In this document: piece after piece, positions 40,955 to 52,900 of the stretch
How positions within the stretch are numbered: the stretch's first letter is position 1
How the letters are laid out: every line of letters begins with the position of its first letter
From: Streptomyces sp. NBC_00536
Lineage (GTDB): Bacteria > Actinomycetota > Actinomycetes > Streptomycetales > Streptomycetaceae
Length of the DNA stretch: 64,000 bases
NCBI RefSeq assembly: GCF_036346295.1
Contig: NZ_CP107822.1
Span: 25,352-89,351 of the forward strand
Reading direction: 5' to 3'
The notes under the pieces: model-generated
The model's database searches: none
The model's input: only the letters and a program-made list of their open reading frames with translations
Told to the model about the DNA's origin: nothing
Program-made: the position numbers and the translations under genes

Positions 40955-43900
40955 CTAGCGCGTGGGCCTCCTCGGCGGCTGCTGGTCGGGACCGCCGCGA
41001 CGCAGGTGCGTCGTCTGCTCCGTACTGCCCGGGGCAGGCTTCTTCGCAGGTCGCTTGGCCGTAGAGGACCGGCTGCGGGCGGCCGACGCCGAGACCTTGC
41101 GCCGGTCCTCCGGCAGGGGACGAGCTAGGGCCTCTCCGAGCTTCACCAGTGCCGGGGCATCCGACTGTTCCCCCGGCCCTCCCGCCGGCCACTGGGTCCC
41201 GTTCCCTCCACTCGGGCGGTTGTACGCGACCGCGGCGTCACCCAGACGCAGGAGGGCTTCCGCGCTCGGCAGGGCGGCCGGATTCTCCGATTCCTTGGCG
41301 CCGCGCCGCAGCCGCTCGGCGCCTGCGGTCGCCAACTTGGCGACCTTGTCACAGAAGCGAGCCGATACGTCGCGGAGGAAGTCGCTGACCTTCCCGTCGC
41401 CCAGCAGCTGGTCGAAGCGTTCACCAGCACGCTCCCGGAGGACCGACATCAGGTGTCCGAACGCCCCGCGCGCGGTCTGGATCCGTTGCCACTCCGGCAG
41501 GTCCTTGAGCGAAGCGGCGTGCGTGTCGGCATGCCGCAGGGCGACGTTGACCGCGCTGGCCGCCTGCTGCTGGTCCCGCTCCGGCGGGTTGTCCCCTGCC
41601 GTCTGCGCAGCACCTTCAGGAGCGGGAACCACCCGCTGCTCGGGAACTGGCGCGGGTTCCGGCGCCGTACCGTCGACACCGTCGTCGATGAAGGCCTGGA
41701 GGGCGATCAGGTCGTCCCGCACCTCGGCGACGAGCTCCGCCGCCGTGCCCCCGGCCGACGGGACGACGGCCTCCCACGCCTCCTGAACCTGACGGAAGTT
41801 CGCCAGCAGATCCGGCTCACCGCTCGGCGCCGCGGGCTGGGGTACAGCCGTCTCCCCGGCGGAGACCCACAGCGGGAGGTCAGCCGGAGGCGCGGCCGCT
41901 GTGACGGCATCCGACGGTTGACCGGCAACGGACGCTGGACCTTCTGATTCGACGGCCCCGGTCGCGTGCGGATCCTCGTGCGGCATCGCGATCTCGGGCT
42001 CCGGCGGTTCCTGCAATGCCTCTTCGGGCACCGAGGACACGAGGGCGTTCTCCGCGGCGGGAGCCGTGTCCGGCTGTGCCCTGTCTTCGAGCGGCGCTTC
42101 GGGGTCGCCTTGGCCGGTGACGGTTGCTTCTTCAGGCTGCTCGGCAGTCTCGCCCGTATCGCCCACTGTCTCGGGCGCACCAGGCTGATCGGCAGTCTCA
42201 GCCTCAGCAGTGGCCGGCACGGACGGAGAGGGTTCGGGCGCAGGCTGCGCGGTCTGGGCCGTGGCCGTGGCAGGCTCCGCCTCGGGCTGCGGATCCGGAG
42301 CCGGTTGTACCTCCTGCGGAGTCGGGGACGCAGGCGCCGCGGTAGCGGACGCTTCCCGGGCCACAGCTTCGGCGCGCAGCGAGGCCAGCGTCGACTCCAG
42401 ACGCACCCGGGCCGATCGGGCGTCGTACATCAGGTGTGCGAGCGGGTAGGCCAAGGCGCGGCGCTCATCCGCGGGAAGAGCTCGGCCCCACGCGCGGGCT
42501 GCCTCGCTGACCTCGTTCAGGTTGGTCGCCATGTGCTGGGAGCCGTGTGCTTCAACGGCCGCGAGTCCGAGCCGGGTGATGCGGTCGTCCAGCTCCACGA
42601 AGTACGCCCGCTGCGCGAGGGGCAGCTGCGTGGCGGCATTCGCGAGCCGAGCACGGTGCAGCGTCGCCAGCGTCTCCAGTTCCTCGCGCAGCACATCACC
42701 GGCCACCTGCGCGTCGGCATCCACGACTGCGGTGGGCATTGGCCCGTACGCCGCCCCCGTGTAGAGGGAGTACATCAGGGCTGCGTTGTCCGCCGCTTCC
42801 TGCGGAGTGGTCACCAGGGGGGTCACGTCGTACGGAAGGCCCTCCAGGTCCAGCCGCGCCGACCACTGGCCGCCGACAGCCTGGGCCAGCATGGCGATGC
42901 GGAGGCCGCCCGAAGCCAGACGCAGCTCACCGTGCTCGGGCATCCGGTCGTCCACACCAAGGAGATGCAGCTCGTAGGCGGCGTCGACGGCGAGCGGAGT
43001 GACATCGGTGTAGGAGCGGGGCGCGGGCGGGTCCTCCACGTCCACCGCGGGGACGCCCTCCGGGCTCTCGACGGCCGCGGCTTCGGCGGCTGGTTCAGGG
43101 GCCGGTTCGGCGGGAGCCGCAGGAGGCGTCGGCGCGGCGGGAGCGGCGGATTCCTCGGGCTCCGGCGTCTGGGGGGCGGGTGTGGCCATCTGAGAATCCT
43201 CCGGGCTTGGGGCAGGCGGTTCGGTGGGCGCCGGGGCCGGCGCCGCGGCCCGCTCCGGGCCGGGTGCGGGGGCGGGTGCGGCGAGGAGTTGCTCGTAGGC
43301 GCCCGGGGTGGCCTGAGCCAGTACCTGAGCCCGACGGACGCCCTCCTGCCCGAGGAAGGTCCACAGCAGGTGCTCCGAACCGCCGTCGGCGACGAGGGCG
43401 TCAGCGGCCCGGGCGAACTCCGGAGCGAAGGCGTCCAGGTCGGCGGCAGCGTGAGCGGCGCGGAGCAAGGTGTCCTGCTCCACTGCGGTGTTCACCAGCC
43501 AGGTGGCGACGTCGTCCACGCTGGGGGCCATGCCGTCCCTCAGGGTGTCGCGCACCACCACGATGAGCACCGTCTGCACCTGGTCGTTGTGCCAGGCCGC
43601 GGCGAGCGGGCCGTCCGGCAGATGCGCGGCAAGCCACGCCGCCGTCTCCTCGCTGGAAACCAGCTGCTCGGCGAGCTGGGCTGCGCGCACCAGCATGGGT
43701 ACCTGTGCCGTGGCGGGCCGCCCAAGCCCCGGCAGGTCCGCAGTTGAGATGCCCGGCAGGACGAGGGCGTGGGCGGCGTCCGGCGAGTCGACGCGGAAGA
43801 CCAGCTGCCCCCCGGGACCCTCCCGGAGCCCAAGCGTGACGAGCGGCCCGGTCACCAGCTCCGGCGGCACCGCGGCGGGAACGGGTTCGCTCGGCGTGGC

Positions 43901-46900
43901 GGCAGCAGGCGCTGCCGCCGTCTCCTGGGGGTCTACGGCCGCGGCCGGTTCCGGCGCAGGGGTCGGGTCCGGCATCGGGGCGTGTTCCGGGTTCTCCGCC
44001 ACGATCGGCGGTTCTGCCGCGGGCACGGTGTCCTCACCCGGTACGGACACCTCGTACTCCGGGTCGTCGGCGTCGAGGTCGGCGGGGGCTGCGTCGAGGA
44101 GGTCTTCGTCCTCCTCGTCCACAGGCCCCTCGCCGTTGTGTTCGGCCATTGCCCCGGCGTCGATGTCGAAGGCCATCTGCTCGGCGGGCGGGCCCGCCGT
44201 CATGTAGGCCCGTTCCCGGTCGCTGTACTCCGGCCAGGTCCGGTCACCGCCGACTCCGAGCCAGCCCCGTACCAGGGGGCCCGGTTCTCCGGGGTGCGCG
44301 TGCACCCAGTAGATGTCGTCGTTGCCCGGGGCGCCGAAGGTGCGTCCGACGAGGTCCCCGTTCTCGTCGACCAGGGTGACCGAGAGGTTGGCCAGGGTGC
44401 CGCGCGCCAGCTCGGCCGACAGCATCGCCGCGACGTAGGTGCGGTCGAGGTAGCTGAACTCCCACCAGCCCTCGGCAAGGCGGCGGCTGGTGACCGGGGG
44501 CATGTCCGCTGCGGGCGTCAACTCGCTCTTGGGGAAGGACAGACCCCCGCCGACGTTGACCGTCAGGCCGTCCTCGGAGACGGACTCGACGTTGTGGCGC
44601 TCGCCCTCGCGGTAGACGTGGGCGTACGTCTCGAACCCGCCGGGGAGCCCTGCACCGAAGGAGGCGACAGGTTCGGCGGTGGGTGACGGTTCAGCCGCGG
44701 GCGCCGGTACAGGGCTGGTGGTGCCCGGCGATGTCTCCGGCCCGTTCGAGGGTGCGGCCGTCGGCTGCTGCTCATCCCGCGCCTGGTCAGGTGCAGGGGT
44801 CGGTGTCGGGGCGGGGACCGGGGTGTCCTCCGCGATCGGCGGTTCTGCCGCAGGCACGGCTTCCTCGCCCGGTACGGACACTTCGTGTTCCAGGTCGTCG
44901 TCGTAGTCAACGGCAGCCTCGTCGGTCAGATTCTCGTCCTCCTCATCCGCTGAACCTTCCCCAGGCTGCTGAGTGGCTGCTCCGGCATCGAGGTCGAGGG
45001 CCATTTGCTCGTCAGGCGGGCCCGCCATCACGTACGCCTGTTCCTCGGCGGTGAACTCAGGCCACATTGAACGATGGCCCCCACGCAGCCATCCGGCCAC
45101 GTGGGGAGTCGGGACGCCCGGATGGGTGTGGGCCCAGATGATGTCCTGGTCGAAGGCGCGGTTGAAGTGGCGTCCCACCAGCGTGCCGTCTTCGTCGGCG
45201 AGGACGGCACGCAACGTAGCCAGGCGGCCCCTCGTCATCTCCTCTGGCAGGTTCGTGGCGGTGTAGGTGCGCCCCTGGTAGCTGTACTCCCACCAGCCCT
45301 TTGCCAGGAGGCGGGTTGTGACCGGAGGCATGTCCTCTTCAGGCGTCACCTCATTGACCGGGAGCCTGTGGCCCCCGAAGCCATGGATGGCAAGGCCGTC
45401 GTCGGACACCGACTCGACCAGGTACGGCCATCCGTCGTGGTAAACGCGCGAGCGGTACGGGAACTGCCGCTGTCCCTCGCGCCCGGGCGGGGACGGGTCC
45501 TGCCCGGGGCCGAAAAGGTCGAGTTGCTCCTCGGAGTCGTCAGCTTCTTCCGCTTCCGTCGGGGTCGGGGACGACGGAGAGGGCTGTGCGGGTGCAGTGT
45601 CCGGGGCGGGTTCGGGTGTGTCCGCTGGCCGCAGTTGCCCGTAGAGCTGGCCCGCCAGCTGGGAGTAGAGGCCGTTCAGGTCGTGGATCGCGTCATCGTC
45701 TTCGCGGAAGAAGACGCCGACCCAGTCGGGCCGCTCTGTCTCCGCCGCCTCTGCCCACTGCTGCTCTGCCCAGGTGCTCATCCGCGAGGCCAGGGCAGGG
45801 ACGAAGTTGTTGAAGTCGTTGGCCCGGGCCGCCTGCGCGACCTGTGGGTCGGCCAGCGCGGCAGCGGTGAAGGCCTCCAGGGCAGCAGCGCGGACGGCGG
45901 GGTCCGTCAGGGTTCCGGGCCGCTGTCGGAGGGCTGCGACTCGGTAGAGCTCCGCGGCGGCCGCGGGGTCCATGGCGGCCGGTTCGATGGTGGTCATGAA
46001 GAGCGCGCCGACGCTGGTGTCGACGCCGTCCGGCCAGCCCTCCCGTTCATAGACGACGTCGGCCCACCGGACCCCGTGGTCGTTGGTGCGGTAGCCGCCG
46101 ACGATGCCCACCGTGCCGGAGCCGACGAGGAGTACGCGGTCACCGACAGCGGGCTCTTCCCGGCCGGCGCGCTCCAGCTCGGCGATGCGCTCTCGCCCGG
46201 CTGGGGTGATGGCGATGGCCGTCACCGCGTATTCCAGCAGGCCGCTGTCGATGAGCCGCATGACGGTGGTGGTGTCGGCGAGGACGCCGTCTTGCTCGTC
46301 TGTCTGACCCAGCAGGAAGTGCACGCGCGCGCCGTCGATCGACTGCGGGGTGTCGCGCAGTTCACGGTAGGCCGCGCGGAGAGCCGCATCGCGGTCCTCA
46401 GGGCTCGCGTCCCCCTTCTCCGGGACCGGGGCGGGTGCCAGGCGTTCGCGGAAGGCGCCGTAGAGGATCGAGAACTCGTCGTCGATGACCGGGGGCCCAC
46501 CGCTGACGTCCTCGGCGGTTACGGCAGACTCCGCGGTGCCGGGCTCCGGTACGGCCGGGTCACTGCCGTTCTCTGCCGTGTCGACGACCGGTTCCCGGCC
46601 GTCCTCCGGTGCGGGAGAGGGATCGGTCGGCGCCGGGGCGTCCGTTTGCTGCTGGGTGTCCGCGCTCTCGGGGGCCGCAGCAGCCCCTGCGGCGACGGAC
46701 TCGATCGTCGCCTGAGAGCGGGCAGCGAGCAGGTGGGCCGCTGCGTAGAGCTCTTGCAGCGGGGCGAGGAGGCCTTCGTTCACCGCTGGCTCCAGAGCCT
46801 GGCTCCAGGCCGCCACGCTGTAGAGGCGGCGCAGGAGTTCGGGCGGGCCGCCGAGCGCATCACCGCGCAGGGCGCCCTCCGCTCGCGCGTAGGCGATCCG

Positions 46901-49900
46901 CAGCTCGGCGATCGGGTTCCTCGGGGTACCGAAGCCGTCGGGCCGGGCGTCGTGGTCCTCTGCGACGTAGGCCTGGACGAGGGGGAGCTGACTCCAGCGC
47001 GCGTAGGCGTCGGCGAGGCCCGCACTGTCCGCCTGGATCTCGGCCTCGCTGGTGTACGGGCCGGCGGCGAAGAGGGCGGGCACCTCTTCCAGGTTCGGCG
47101 CGGTGACGTCCAGGACCGGCAGCCCGGCGGGCGGTTCGACGCGCCGCCGTTCCTCCCGGTCCGCGTGCACGAGCACGGTCCGGCCGGCGGCCGCCAGGAC
47201 GCGGACGGCGGTGTCGACGCGCGCGCGGCGGGTGGGCTCCTTCCAGGTGCGGGGCAGGTACCAGCCCCCGGCCCGGCGGGAGTCCTTGAAGCCGCCACCG
47301 GTCCACAGTGCCGCCTTGGCCGTGCTGTCTTCCGGGCGGATGCCGAAGACCAGGGTGTCGGAGCCGTTGTGGAGGATCCAGACCGGGTCACGGTCCTGCT
47401 CGTCGAGGGCCGGGTGGTGGATGCCCTGCCCGTAGACGGCGTCGTGGTGATGGGCCATGCGCTTGGCGACGGTGGCCGCCTCGTCGGTGCCGCGCACCAC
47501 GTCGCCGCGTACGTCGCCCTCGTACCGGTACTTGGTGTAGCTCCACTTCGCGTGGCCGACCTGCTCGCCGGTGCTGTCGTAGAGCGCCACCGTGCGGCCG
47601 GTTTCCAGGTACGTGTATCCCTCGGCGCCCGGCACCGGCTCGGTGGGCAGGGGTTGCGGTTCGGGTTCGGGAGCTTCGTCGGATGCGGAAGGGGGCGCCT
47701 GAGGCTGTGTCTGTTCAGTGTCGGTGGCGTGCGCGGCGGGCGCCGGCGGCGGCTCGTACCGGTCCCGAGAGGCGGCGAGTTGTACGTCGCTCGGCGGGGG
47801 GCCTTCCTTCAGGGCGACGTACAGGGCGTCGAGCGCTTGGGCGCGGGCCTGGGTGTCGTTGTCTCGTAGGAAGTGGAGTTCGTGGTCCAAGCGTCCGTAG
47901 CGCCACGCGGGCAGGGAAGCGGACCGAGTGGCGGTGTCGTGGGCGACGGCGGCGTCGATCCAGGCGGGAAGTTCCTCCCACAGGATCGTGCTGCCGACGT
48001 CCCGCTGCGCGATGGTCAGTCCTTCGGCGTTCGTCGACAGGTGCACTTCGCCGTTGCCCCTCAGGGCGGGCGGCAGTGAGCTGGAGGTGTCGGCGTAGTA
48101 CGCGGCCGTCGGTGCCTGCTGCTGCTCGACGATCCACGCGCGGACCCGCTCGGTGGGCACGGTGCCGGGCACCATGCTGACGGGCTGGCCGTCCACCGTG
48201 ACGGCACTCACCAGCCCCAGCACCTGCTCTTCGCTGAGCACGGCCCGGATCGCCCACCCGGCGGACTGGTGCGTGCGGGCCGCCTGCGGCCCGCCGATGT
48301 GCCCGATCACGACCCGGTCCCCGAAGCCGTCGATCAGCCCCTGGAGCGGTGACGGCGCAGGTTGTGGAGCGGTCCCGTCTTGGGCGGCAGCCGGGGCAGG
48401 CACGTTCGGAGCAGCTGCCGGAACGGGGTCGGCGGCGGTCCGTAGCCGCTCGTAGACGGCGGTCGAGGCCGCGGCATGCAGGCGCTCGCGATCCTGGTAG
48501 GCCTCCTCCCCGGCGCCGAAGTAACGGCGGGCCCACTCCGGCCAGTCGGCGGTGGGGCCGGTGTACTGGTCCATCAGCCAGTCCTCCGCCCAGTCGGCGA
48601 AGACGATGGCGAAGTTGGCGGAGTCGTTGACGCGCGCGGCCCGCTCCAACTGCTCGACGCCCTCAGCGCCGGCCCGGAGGATGCGCAGGCCCTCCTCCCA
48701 CAGGTGCGGGTCGGTCAGTCGGCTGGTCGCGGCCGCGGGCTGCGGGGCAGGTGCGGGCTCGGACCGTGGGGTCGGGGCGGCCGGCGGCGTCGGGGCGGGG
48801 GCGGCGGGCGCTGCGCCCGTTCCGGCTTCCCCGGCAGTCCGAGGGGTGGGCGGCGCGGAGGACAAGGGTGGCAGCGGGACCACGGACCCGTGCGGGGCCG
48901 CGAGGATCACGTCGAGGTCGACCGCTCCGTACCCTTCGCCGGTGTCGGTCATCAAGTTGACGAGGCTGATCGAGATGTCGGCGAGCAGCTCCCCGGCTTC
49001 CTGTCGGGTCTGGCCGACCTCGTAGGTCACGCTGCTGGTGGGGCCGGTGCGGAAATGTCCCCGGGCGCGGTCTGCCGCCCCGCTGATCCGGTCGGTGAGA
49101 TCGGGCAGGGGGCTGTCCGGGTCGTAGTCGTATCCGTAGCCGGGGCGGGTGACGTAGTTGGCCGCGGCGGCCGCGCCGGTTAGGCCGTGTCGCTCGAAGA
49201 GCGGTTCGTAGTACCGCAGGATGGCCGCGACCTTCACCATCTCGGGCGAGGGCTCCGCCTGCTCCGGGCCATCAGCGTTGGTCACCGATGGAGCCGGGGC
49301 GGGCTCCGCGCCAGCGGCACGGGCCTGCTGTCGGACGGCGACCGCCGCCTGACTGTGGAGCTCGTCCCGCGCGGCGTAGGCGCGGTCGTCGAGGTACGCG
49401 TGAACCCACTCCGGCCGGTCCTGAGCGGTGTTCGCGACCTGCTCCACCCACGCCCGCGTCCACTCGCCGAAGGCCCCGACGAACGCACTGTCGGCGGCGT
49501 TGCTCTGGGCCCACGCGATCACGTCGGGGGCGGCGAGGCCCGCGTCGGTAACGGCCTTGAGGGCTTCGTCCCAGCGGTCCGGGTTCTCCAGGTGGGGCCG
49601 GGGCGGCTCCTCGGCGGGCGCGGGACCGCGCCGGGTGCGCACGGTGCCGACGATCTGCCCTTCGCTGCGGACGATGGCGGAGCCGCCCATCATGCCGACC
49701 ATGACGGCGGCGTCGTGCATCGCCATCTCCGCCTCGGTCATCTCCGCGCCGACGGCGCCCGGGTCGAACTGTGGGCCCGCCCCGCTTTCACGGCCGGAGG
49801 ACACGGCAGCGTCCGCGATCTGCGCTTCGAGGGCGGCCCTGCGTGCGCGGACGTCCTCCAACTCGGCGTGCTTGCCGAAGGGGCGGCCCAGGTGGGGCCG

Positions 49901-52900
49901 GGTGTCCTCCAGCGAGGCACGCATCTTGGCGACCTTGACGCGGAGCTCGTCCGGGGCGCTCACGGCGGCGTCGGCGGCCTCCCCCAACGCCTTGGCGATG
50001 CGCCAGGTCTGCCCCTTGCCGAACCACGGCAGATTCAACCGGACGTCGACCTGGTGCTCTCCGGGAACCACCAGGTGCGCGTACGACTCGTAGGCGATGT
50101 TGCCGAACTGCTGCTTGCGGTGCCAGGTGAAGCCCACGTTCAGGCCACGCCAGGTGTATCCGGCGTCCAGGTCCAGGGTGGATCGGGCGCCCTGGGCGGA
50201 CTCGGCGAGTGCGGCTGCCACGTCATCGGGCTGAACCAGGCGGCCGTCGGCGGTGCGCCACGTGTCGTCGTCGGCGGCCGTGGCCACCGCGTCGGCCATG
50301 GCCTGCATGGGCGCGAGGGAGCGTTCCCCCTGGGCGATCTCCTGGTCGAGGAGTTCGACCTTCCGCTGCATGCGGCCCTGTGACTGGCGGTGGCCGTCGG
50401 CTTCGTTCAGCAGGGTCTGGAGCTGGCCGTTGACGGTGGTGAGCTCCATCAGCAGCGGGTTGCCCGAGACCATGGCCTTGGCCGCGCCGAAGCCGGCGCC
50501 GACGGCGTCGATCTCCTCGATGACGCGGCCGACCTTGCGCCCAGACAGGATCTGTACGATCGGCCGTTGCTTGCGCTCCAGCTGCTGGAACATGTACGAG
50601 TCAAAGGAGTGCAGCGCCAGGTAGCGCAGGAACGTGACCGGCTTCCCGAGCTTGATCATCTTGTTGCCCGGGCGGTCGAGTCGGCCCTCTCTCTGTTCCC
50701 ACTCGTCAGGCCGGTGCGGCGGATCGACGTGGTGCAGAGCGACCCCGCGCGGCTGGACGTTCACGCCCGTCCCGCCCTTTTGGGAGGACATGAACAGCAC
50801 GTTCACCTTGCCCGAGCGAGAGTCGGTGAACAGCTGCTCCTTGGCGAGGTCCGAGTTGTAGTCGTGGATGAACTTGATGCGCTCGCGCGGGATGCCGGGC
50901 AGACCCTCGTTGGGCAGTCCGTCGATCAGGCCCCGGCGGATCTTCCCGTAGACCTGGCTGCCCCGCTCCTTGCCCGGGGTGCCCAGGTCGCAGAACAGCA
51001 GCTGCAAGGCGCCCTCGACGTCTTCCGGGTCACCCGGAAACTTGAGGTTCTTGGTCTGGTTGTGGATCTCCAGGACGTTCCTGACGACGGCGCCGACCTT
51101 GCCCGGGCCGTCCGGAGCCAGGCCGACCAGCTCAAGATCCAGGGCGGCTTTGCGGCCGTCCGTGATCACGTTGAGCATGTTGTCCTGCCACGGTTTGACC
51201 TTCCCGCCCTGGATGTCGTCGATCCGGCCTGAGATCCCCTCGACGTACCGGATCAGGTTCGGGGTGGCCTCGATCTCGACGAAGCGCTCCTCGCGCTCCG
51301 GCCGCTCGATCTTGAAGTCCTCGCGGGGCCGCAGTTCGGCGACCTCGTTGAACAGGGCGACGGCCTCATCGGCGTTGACGTAGTCCACCGGCCGCCGCTT
51401 GAGCCGGAAGGACACCCCGTCGACGCCGACCTCGGGGCGGGTCTCGAAGTTGATGTGGTTGGCCGCCCATGCATCCGCGTTGCCGAGCCCGATCTGTTCC
51501 AGGCGCTCGGGCATCGTGTAGTGCTTGAAGACGTACATCTCGCGCACGCTGTTGCTGATGAACGTTCCCGAGTAGAGGGCGACGACGTTGTCGCGGCCGG
51601 TCCGCTCGCGGGTGACGAGGATCTTCAGGTCGAGGTCGGTGGCCCGCTTGGACGGCTTGCCGAGCGACATGCCCTCGGTGACGGCCGGCAGGGCCAGGTT
51701 TTTGAACAGGTGCGCTTCGTCGACCTGGAGGAAGTCGACGCCGAGGTTCTCGTAGGTGACTCCGGCGTCCACGGCTTTGGACCGCAGGTCGGAGGCGCGG
51801 GCGTCGAAACGATCGACCTGCTTGGCGATCTCCTTGATCCGCCGCTGGTTGCCGTCGTCGCCGTCGATCGCGCCGAGCGCTTCGCGGTAGTCGTTGGCCA
51901 GCTCCTCCAGGTACGTCGCCTCGGTGACCGGGTGCACGCCCAGACGTCCGAAGGACTGGTGCGTCATGACGATGGTGTCCCAGTCGCCGGTGGCGCAGCG
52001 GGCCGCGAACAACATGCGGGCGCGGGCGTCCGCCAGATCCTTCTTGCCCGCCATCAGGATGTTGGCCTGCGGAAAGAGCTTCTTGCCGTCGCGCGCGATC
52101 TGCTCCAGCAGGTGGTTGGGGACGACTACCATCGGCTTGCTGACCAGCCCGAGCTGCTTGAGCTTGAGCGCCGTCATGAACATCGTGGCCGTCTTACCGG
52201 CACCGACGGGGAACGGGCACAGGGAGCCCTCGTCAGCGGACAGGACACGCTGGACGAAGTCCCACTGGTGCGCGTACGGGGTGATGAACCCGGTGTCGAG
52301 GCCATCGACGGTCAGATGGCTGCCGTCGTTCTTGCGCAGCACCGTGCTGTTGAAGCGGCGGTTGTAGTCCGCGGCCAGCCGGTCGGACCGTTCGGGGTCC
52401 TCCCACACCCAGCTCGCGAAGTGGCGTTGCAGGTCGGTGAGCTTGGTCTCGGCCAGCAGGGTGGCCTTGTCGTTGCGGACCCGCTTCGAGCCACCTTCGG
52501 GCGTGCGGAAGGTGTCGTAGACCTTCGGGCTCTGCCCGTTGAGAGCCAGGTCCAGGAGTTCGAAGGCGGTGACCCGGTTAGTGCCCCACTCGCTGATGGC
52601 GGACTCGGGGATCGTCATCGGGGTGTCGACGGACCAGGTCGCAGTCTTCGCAACGTGGGTGATGTCGACGTCCACGCCGAGGAGCTCCTCGGCGAAGGCG
52701 GTGACGTCCTCCACCGGGATCCACGGGGCGCCGAGCCGGGCCTTGATGTCCTCGGGCTGGAGCGGCTCGGGCTGCACCTCCCGCAGGGCGTCCGCATGAC
52801 GCTGGAGGTCATCGCGGCCCTGGGAGACGAGGAACTCGACGCGCTCCAGCTTGTCCACGACGGGCCCGGACAGGTACTCGCCCACCGTGAGGAGGTCTTC

